DNA of 9,909 nucleotides. Source: an uncultured Lachnospiraceae bacterium (GTDB lineage Bacteria > Bacillota > Clostridia > Lachnospirales > Lachnospiraceae). Below, one piece after another: positions 5,346 through 9,909 of this stretch. The stretch is from NCBI GenBank assembly GCA_902767235.1, contig CACXGR010000137.1, positions 1-9,909 on the forward strand, written 5' to 3'. Each line of letters starts with the position of its first letter. Position 1 is the first letter of the stretch. The notes under the pieces were generated by a model that saw only the letters and a program-made list of their open reading frames with translations, did no database searches and was not told where the DNA came from. Position numbers and translations under genes: made by a program.

Positions 5346-6989
5346 ATGAAATACATTCTGACGGGCAATGAGATGGCGGAGGCGGACCGCCTCACATCGG
5401 AGAAGATCGGCATCCCTTCCATCGTGCTGATGGAGAGAGCGGCGCTGTCTGTGGCCGACGAGATCGCGCAGAGGTATCCGGCGCGCAGGCGGGTCACCAT
5501 TCTGGCGGGCCCCGGCAACAACGGAGCGGACGGCCTGGCTGCGGGGCGCATCCTTTCGGACAGAGGGTATGAAGTGCAGTTCCTGCTCCTTACCGGAAAA
5601 GAGCCGCCGGAGGGGTCCTCCGCGAAGATCCAGCAGACGATCCTGAGATCCTGCGGTCTTAATATGTCGGAATTTGCAAAAGAAAAACTGGAGGCCTTTT
5701 CGCCCGGGGTCATCGTGGACGCGCTCTTCGGCACCGGTCTGCAGAGGCCTCTTGCCGGCAGAGCCGCGCAGATGGCGGCGCTCACGGCGCAGTACTGCGC
5801 CCGCACCGGCTGCAAAGTCGTGGGGCTGGACATCCCCTCCGGTATATCCTCTGAGGACGGCAGCATCATGGGATGTGCCTTTGAATGCGATCTCACAGTC
5901 ACATTTGCCTACTATAAGAGGGGACATCTCATGTATCCCGGATGCCGTTTCTGCGGGGAGACAGTACTGCGGGAGATCGGCATTCACGACAGATGCTTCG
6001 CCTTTGCGCGGGAAGGACGGCCGGAGATGTTCATGTACGAGCCGGGCGATGCGGCGGAACTCGTCGGCGGGAGGGATCCCGGGGGAAACAAGGGGACCTT
6101 CGGCAAAATACTGATCGCGGCAGGCAGCTTTTCCATGTGCGGCGCGGCGCTTCTGTGCGCTAAGGCCTGCATGAGGAGCGGCGCGGGAATGGTTAAGATC
6201 TTTACGAGGGAGGAGAACCGGACGATCATCCAGCAGGCGCTCCCGGAGGCAATGCTGACCACCTATGAGGCGCTGCCCGGCGTCGGAACGGAAGACTATA
6301 CGGCTGCCCGGAAAGCGCTGGCGGATTCTCTCATAAGAGATCTGGAATGGGCCGACGTCGTCGCGGCGGGACCGGCCATCGGGCTCGGCAGAGAGGGCGA
6401 ATGCATCGTCAGGACCATCCTGGAGCATGCCGGAGAGAAAAACGCAGACGCGAAAGACAGACGCAGAGCCGTCTCCGGTATCATATTGGATGCCGACGCG
6501 CTGCGGCTGATCGCCTCGGACAGCGGACTGGATCTTCTTCTGCGGGAGAGGAATCCGGAGACGGCCTGCATTCTCACGCCGCACCTCGCCGAATTTGCGG
6601 ACCTTGTCCACGTAAGCGTCTCTGTGGCCGGGGAGCGCAGGATCCCGCTCATGAGAGAACTGGCGTCTCGCTATCACTGTACGGTCCTGGGGAAAGATGC
6701 CAGGACGCTGATCGTAACGGACGGCGTCCGTCCGATCTGTATGATCGCGAACGGAAACAGCGGAATGGCCACGGCCGGCAGCGGAGATGTGCTGTGCGGC
6801 ATCACGGGCGCCATGCTGGCGGGCCAAAGGAATACCGAAGGAAGCGCCTGCAGAGCGGCGCAGACGGCGGCGCTGATCCATGCCATGGCAGGGAGCCGCT
6901 GCAAAGAGAAGATGGGAGAGAGGGCCATGCTCGCCGGCGATATTCTGACAGCTGCGGGCGAAGTGCTCAAAGATATAGAGAATACTTGA
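5346..6989 (+). CDS. nnr: Bifunctional NAD(P)HX epimerase / ADP-dependent NAD(P)HX dehydratase
   Basis: Metabolite-repair enzyme. The N-terminal NnrE half epimerises S/R hydrates of NADH and NADPH, and the C-terminal NnrD half dehydrates the S form using ADP. It has 547 residues, slightly above the usual 490-520 for the fusion. NnrE (about 1-215) has GPGNNGADG (55-63), VDALFGTG (124-131) with the likely catalytic Asp125, and LDIPSG (161-166). NnrD (about 235-545) begins NKGTFG (248-253), then has RSGAG (277-281), GPAIGLG, ILDADAL, LTPHLAEF, GKDARTLI and the catalytic GSGDVL (478-483, Asp481). The usual GGDG of the first loop reads GADG here. I chose ATG 5346, with AGAAAGG at 5331-5337; the in-frame ATG at 5265 lies upstream of and through the rex terminator. 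The alr gene follows after 19 bp, an order also familiar from other Firmicutes. Confidence 0.95.
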   Translation: MKYILTGNEMAEADRLTSEKIGIPSIVLMERAALSVADEIAQRYPARRRVTILAGPGNNGADGLAAGRILSDRGYEVQFLLLTGKEPPEGSSAKIQQTILRSCGLNMSEFAKEKLEAFSPGVIVDALFGTGLQRPLAGRAAQMAALTAQYCARTGCKVVGLDIPSGISSEDGSIMGCAFECDLTVTFAYYKRGHLMYPGCRFCGETVLREIGIHDRCFAFAREGRPEMFMYEPGDAAELVGGRDPGGNKGTFGKILIAAGSFSMCGAALLCAKACMRSGAGMVKIFTREENRTIIQQALPEAMLTTYEALPGVGTEDYTAARKALADSLIRDLEWADVVAAGPAIGLGREGECIVRTILEHAGEKNADAKDRRRAVSGIILDADALRLIASDSGLDLLLRERNPETACILTPHLAEFADLVHVSVSVAGERRIPLMRELASRYHCTVLGKDARTLIVTDGVRPICMIANGNSGMATAGSGDVLCGITGAMLAGQRNTEGSACRAAQTAALIHAMAGSRCKEKMGERAMLAGDILTAAGEVLKDIENT

Positions 6990-7008
6990 TCCGGAGGAGA
7001 ATGGAACG

Positions 7009-8199
7009 ATGGAAAGCCTGAATTACATAACATCTTGCAGAACAGAAGAATCCGCGGGACATGACAGGGTCTGGGCGCAGATCGATATGGACGCCGTCCT
7101 GTACAATATGGAGAGCATGCGGAACCATATCCGCCAGGAGACGCAGATCATAGCGGTGCTCAAGACCAACGCTTACGGACACGGCGCAGCCGCCATTATG
7201 CGGGAACTGGAAAAGGTCCCCTATGTGTGGGGATATGCTGCGGCGACCTATGAGGAGGCCAAAGAGCTCCGCAATCAGGGCGCCCGCAAGCCGATCCTGC
7301 TTCTGGGCTATGTTTTTCCCTACTGCTACAGAGACCTTGCGCACTCAGAGATCCGCCCGGCGGTCTTCAGGGAGGATATGCTGGCGCAGCTGTCCCAGGC
7401 GGCAGCAGCGGAAGGAAAGCCCGTCTGTGTCCATGTGGCGCTGGATACAGGCATGGGGCGGATCGGCGTACAGCCCGACGATAGCGGCCTTGCCTTTGTC
7501 AAAAAGGCTATAAATACGCCCGGCGTGATCGTGGAGGGCATGTTCACGCACTTCGCCAAAGCGGATGAAGAGGACGCGGCGCCCACAAAAAGACAGATCG
7601 CGCTCTACGAGGGATTCAGGGACAGGATCCGGGAAGAACTGGGATATGACATCCCGATCTGCCACTGCTCCAACAGCGCCGGCATCATTGCGTTTCCCCA
7701 GGCCAACATGGACGCCGTCCGGGCCGGGATCACGCTTTACGGACTCTGGCCTTCGGACGAGGTGAGCCGCACCGCTGTGCCGCTAAGGCCTGTCATGTCC
7801 CTCTATTCTCACATCGTGTACATCAAGGATGCCGGCCCCGGCGTGAGCGTCAGCTACGGAGGCACCTTCACGACGACCAAGGAGAAGACAAGGATCGCGA
7901 CGATACCGGTCGGGTACGGCGACGGATATCCCAGGAGCCTTTCCGGGAAGGGATATGTTCTGATCTGCGGCCAAAAAGCGCCGATCCTGGGAAGGGTGTG
8001 CATGGACCAGATGATGGTGGATGTCACAGATATCCCGGACGCGCACGAGGGAAGCCTGTGTACGCTGATCGGCAGAGACGGCGGCTGCGGGATCACCATG
8101 GAAGAGCTGGGAGATCTCTCGGGGCGATTCAACTATGAACTGGCCTGCGACATAAACAGCCGTGTGCCCAGGATCGTCTGCGGGGGAAGCCTCGGTTGA
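7009..8199 (+). CDS. alr: Alanine racemase (PLP-dependent)
   Basis: Interconverts L- and D-alanine in the cytoplasm, supplying D-Ala for peptidoglycan. At 396 residues it is slightly longer than the usual 370-390 because about 20 residues precede the conserved WAQIDMDAVLYN strand (22-33). The PLP lysine is Lys52 in VLKTNAYGHG (50-59). The N-terminal alpha/beta barrel also shows HVALDTGMGRIG (142-153), GMFTHFAKAD (177-186) and CHCSNSAG (218-225). The second domain carries the catalytic tyrosine Tyr283 in VSYGGTF, then IPVGYGDGYPR and CMDQMMVDVT. GGAGGAG (6993-6999) serves the ATG at 7009; a nearer ATG at 7001 is out of frame. It is cotranscribed with nnr by position. An anabolic rather than catabolic role is suggested by the housekeeping neighbours, not proven. 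Confidence 0.96.
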   Translation: MESLNYITSCRTEESAGHDRVWAQIDMDAVLYNMESMRNHIRQETQIIAVLKTNAYGHGAAAIMRELEKVPYVWGYAAATYEEAKELRNQGARKPILLLGYVFPYCYRDLAHSEIRPAVFREDMLAQLSQAAAAEGKPVCVHVALDTGMGRIGVQPDDSGLAFVKKAINTPGVIVEGMFTHFAKADEEDAAPTKRQIALYEGFRDRIREELGYDIPICHCSNSAGIIAFPQANMDAVRAGITLYGLWPSDEVSRTAVPLRPVMSLYSHIVYIKDAGPGVSVSYGGTFTTTKEKTRIATIPVGYGDGYPRSLSGKGYVLICGQKAPILGRVCMDQMMVDVTDIPDAHEGSLCTLIGRDGGCGITMEELGDLSGRFNYELACDINSRVPRIVCGGSLG

Positions 8200-8224
8200 C
8201 GGTTTCGCATGTTAATGGTATAGT
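8196..8224 (+). promoter_or_regulatory. Promoter of yebC, -35 overlapping the alr stop codon
   Basis: TTGACG (8196-8201) includes the alr TGA stop (8197-8199). After 17 bp comes TATAGT (8219-8224). Transcription would begin near 8231 and leave a leader of about 100 bases before yebC. No terminator separates alr from yebC, so readthrough from nnr-alr may add to this. Confidence 0.65.
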
Positions 8225-8301
8225 CAAGATTGGATTTCTTTGGAAAGAATATGCCGCAGCCCCATTTTCGGCGGGAATCATGCTGCTGCAATATAAATCA
8301 G

Positions 8302-8316
8302 GGGCCCGAAGGGCCC
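8302..8316 (+). other. GGGCCC-GAA-GGGCCC hairpin beside the yebC ribosome binding site
   Basis: Two copies of the self-complementary GGGCCC (8302-8307, 8311-8316) flank GAA and can fold into a tight 6-bp GC stem five bases before the GGAGGG ribosome binding site (8322-8327). It has no T tract. It could affect leader stability or ribosome loading; this is inference. Confidence 0.5.
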
Positions 8317-8331
8317 GGTATGGAGGGAAAA

Positions 8332-9063
8332 ATGTCAGGACATTCCAAATTCGCAAACATCAAACACAAAAAAGAAAAAAATGACGCCGCCAAGGGTAAG
8401 ATCTTTACGATCATCGGCCGCGAGATCGCAGTCGCCGTCAAGGAGGGCGGAGCCGACCCCGCCAATAACTTCAAGCTGGCCAAGGTCATTGCCAAAGCCA
8501 AGTCAAACAATATGCCCAATGAGACTATCGAGCGCGGGATCAAGAAGGCGGCCGGCGATGTGGGCAATGTAAACTTCCAGTACAATACCTATGAGGGATA
8601 CGGCCCCGGCGGGATCGCGATCATCGTGGACACGCTGACGGACAATCAAAACAGAACGGCGGCCAATGTCAGATCCGCTTTTACGAAAGGAAACGGAAGC
8701 ATCGGTACACCCGGCTGCGTTTCGTTTATGTTTGACAAGAAAGGACAGATCATCATCGACAAAGAAGAGTGCGATCTGAGCGCCGATGATCTCATGATGA
8801 TCGTTCTCGATGCGGGTGCGGATGATATCAGAGAAGAGGAGGACAGCTTCGAGATCCTCACGTCGGAGGAGGATTTTGACGCGGTGGAGAAAGCCCTCAA
8901 GGACGAAGGCATTGTGCTCGCATCCTCAGAAGTCACCATGATCCCCCAGAATTATGTCAAAGTGACCGACGAGACGGTCATGAAACAGATCCGCAGGATC
9001 CTGGACATTCTGGACGATGACGACGACGTGCAGGCCGTATATCACAACTGGGAAGAAGACTGA
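8332..9063 (+). CDS. yebC: YebC/TACO1 family protein
   Basis: Cytoplasmic protein of 243 residues, the usual length. The family was long listed as a DNA-binding transcriptional regulator, while its mitochondrial relative TACO1 and more recent bacterial work point to a role in translation, helping ribosomes through difficult sequences. The diagnostic start MSGHSKFANIKHKKEKNDAAKGKIF is followed by AVKEGGADPANNFKLAKVIAKAKSNNMP, YEGYGPGG (88-95 region), TDNQNRTAANVRSAF and GCVSFMF. The C-terminal half is strongly acidic and ends near a DDDDDVQAVYHNW stretch, typical of the family. GGAGGG sits four bases before the ATG. An in-frame TTG further upstream has no ribosome binding site and adds unrelated sequence. 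Confidence 0.96.
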   Translation: MSGHSKFANIKHKKEKNDAAKGKIFTIIGREIAVAVKEGGADPANNFKLAKVIAKAKSNNMPNETIERGIKKAAGDVGNVNFQYNTYEGYGPGGIAIIVDTLTDNQNRTAANVRSAFTKGNGSIGTPGCVSFMFDKKGQIIIDKEECDLSADDLMMIVLDAGADDIREEEDSFEILTSEEDFDAVEKALKDEGIVLASSEVTMIPQNYVKVTDETVMKQIRRILDILDDDDDVQAVYHNWEED

Positions 9064-9114
9064 GCGGGCAGCCTGCCGGCATATTCAGACAGAACAATAA
9101 CAGTTTTAAAGAAC

Positions 9115-9146
9115 GGGCAGCTTTGTGTGGGTGCGCAAGGCTGCCT
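9115..9146 (+). other. Hairpin downstream of yebC, possible weak terminator
   Basis: GGCAGC (9116-9121) with GCTGCC (9140-9145), extended inward by TTTG/CAAG, gives about ten pairs around a ten-base loop. The following TCATTGCC has no proper T tract. CGGGCAGC occurs twice (9065-9072 and 9114-9121), so the distal arm could pair with either copy. Termination is doubtful. Confidence 0.4.
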
Positions 9147-9175
9147 CATTGCCATCATGGAAGGATACCAACCGT

Positions 9176-9355
9176 ATGCAGATACCGGATCAGATCGGCG
9201 TTCCCGATGAGGGACACAGTGAATTCAGGCTTTTGAAGAACCCGCTGCCGGAGCCCCCCAGAAGATCTCACGTCCCGATGGATTTTGACCTGGCGGTGCC
9301 GGATGATGACGATTTTGATCTGATGACCGGCGAAGAAGATGATTTTGATATCTGA
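9176..9355 (+). CDS. Small acidic hypothetical protein upstream of ftsK
   Basis: I do not recognise this 59-residue protein. It has a short basic, proline-rich middle (LKNPLPEPPRRSHVP, about 20-34) and an acidic C-terminus containing the repeated motif DDFD (VPDDDDFDLM and EEDDFDI, about 43-59), ending at its last residue. There is no signal peptide, membrane segment or cysteine. GGAAGGA (9159-9165) lies ten bases before the ATG; an in-frame GTG at 9125 falls in a hairpin and is less likely. The ftsK ribosome binding site follows within about 35 bases, so it is probably cotranscribed with ftsK. The stop-free frame, the ribosome binding site and the non-random ordered composition support a real gene, but there is no domain evidence. 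A disordered partner or adaptor is a guess. Confidence 0.65.
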   Translation: MQIPDQIGVPDEGHSEFRLLKNPLPEPPRRSHVPMDFDLAVPDDDDFDLMTGEEDDFDI

Positions 9356-9406
9356 CATACCTTGGACGGCGGACCGTTGCGGAAGATAAGAAAGGGTGTA
9401 GAACGA

Positions 9407-9909
9407 ATGGCTTCATCCAAAGCTAGAAGGAGTACAGGAAGCAGTAAAAAGAGTGCCGCAAACAGTAATAAGAAGGGCACGAGGAACACGAGATCCTCGA
9501 GAATGACCAAGGCGGAAGCGGAAGCGATCGCCAGGGAGGAAGAGCGCGCCATGGAAGTGCGCAGAGATATCCGTATGCTGATCTTTCTCGGCGTCATGGT
9601 CTTTTTGTTCATCTCTGCCCTGGGATACGGCGGAATGATCGGAAAGGCTGTCTCTTCCGTGATGTTCGGCCTTTTTGGCGTGCCGGCTTATATTTTTCCC
9701 CTGTTTGTCTCGCTGGTCGTCGTCTTTGTCATCTCGAATCTGGGAAAGAGGACACTCCCGGCAAGGACAGCAGCGCTCATCGGGCTCTTTGTCTGTGCCT
9801 GTACGGCGTTCGAGATCTTAAGCGGAGAGGTCTCAGCGGCGGGCAAATATGATCCTGCCCTGATCTATCAGCGATGTGCGGCATCCAAAGAGGGCGGAGG
9901 CCTTTTGGG
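9407..9909 (+). CDS. ftsK: DNA translocase FtsK/SpoIIIE, N-terminal part (runs off the window)
   Basis: The frame is open from ATG 9407 to the window end (167 codons plus two bases). The N-terminus is a basic Ser/Lys/Arg-rich tail (2-35) and a charged helix (36-54). Membrane segments follow at about 57-75 (LIFLGVMVFLFISALGYGG), 86-110 (MFGLFGVPAYIFPLFVSLVVVFVI) and 121-138 (TAALIGLFVCACTAFEIL), ending in the GGGLLG turn that usually precedes the fourth segment of the FtsK membrane domain. The motor and gamma domains that pump DNA at the septum would lie beyond the window, so the family call rests on the membrane domain only. AAAGGG (9391-9396) lies ten bases upstream. FtsK/SpoIIIE clears chromosomes from the closing division or sporulation septum. 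Confidence 0.85.
   Translation, partial: MASSKARRSTGSSKKSAANSNKKGTRNTRSSRMTKAEAEAIAREEERAMEVRRDIRMLIFLGVMVFLFISALGYGGMIGKAVSSVMFGLFGVPAYIFPLFVSLVVVFVISNLGKRTLPARTAALIGLFVCACTAFEILSGEVSAAGKYDPALIYQRCAASKEGGGLL

Noticed and set aside
5253..6881. 542-codon open frame on the minus strand opposite nnr
   Set aside because: Its translation is Arg/His/Pro-rich and shows no recognisable motifs, while the plus strand has all NnrE and NnrD motifs.
8230..8331. N-terminal extension of YebC from a TTG codon
   Set aside because: YebC proteins begin MSGHSK(F/W)xxIKHKK, exactly at ATG 8332 with a strong ribosome binding site. The extension lies in the predicted leader.
9157..9210. 17-codon peptide (MEGYQPYADTGSDRRSR) overlapping the small acidic gene
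   Set aside because: It has no ribosome binding site of its own, and its start overlaps the Shine-Dalgarno of the more convincing ORF at 9176.

Overview
This looks like a chromosomal housekeeping segment from a fairly GC-rich member of the Clostridia, most likely a Lachnospiraceae-type organism. The evidence is the set of Firmicutes-type genes (Rex, a YdiF-like ABC-F, a fused NnrE/NnrD next to alr, YebC, a multi-pass FtsK), strong AGGAGG-like ribosome binding sites and sigma-A promoters. The assignment is inferred from gene content and protein character, not from a database search. I see no phage, insertion sequence, CRISPR array, rRNA or tRNA.

Region by region: (1) Bases 1-236 are non-coding. 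They hold a GC-rich terminator hairpin from an upstream gene, a near-perfect 23-bp inverted repeat, and a TTGACA-17-TACAAT promoter whose -10 sits in a dyad (TTGCAT...TGTATACA...ATGCAA) that looks like an operator. (2) 237-2172 is a two-gene unit: a GntR/FCD regulator and, 22 bp later, a dimeric eukaryotic-type NADP isocitrate dehydrogenase. It ends at a bidirectional terminator. (3) A convergent ABC-F ATPase lies on the minus strand at 2290-4332. (4) Divergent from it is rex, which has a GTG start and a clear promoter. Rex ends at a strong intrinsic terminator that also shows that the next gene starts at 5346 and not further upstream. (5) 5346-8199 carries nnr (NAD(P)HX epimerase/dehydratase fusion) and alr (alanine racemase), 19 bp apart. 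(6) yebC follows, with a promoter whose -35 overlaps the alr stop codon. (7) A small acidic unrecognised ORF precedes ftsK, which runs off the window end.

The genes share a loose theme: NADPH supply at the isocitrate/2-oxoglutarate node (icd), NADH/NAD+ sensing (Rex) and repair of hydrated NAD(P)H (Nnr), followed by cell wall (Alr), translation/transcription (ABC-F, YebC) and chromosome segregation (FtsK) functions. I found no convincing novel multi-gene system. The items most worth a second look are the 64-113 palindrome, the gntR-icd pairing with its operator, the unrecognised acidic small protein before ftsK, and the insertion in the second nucleotide-binding domain of the ABC-F protein.
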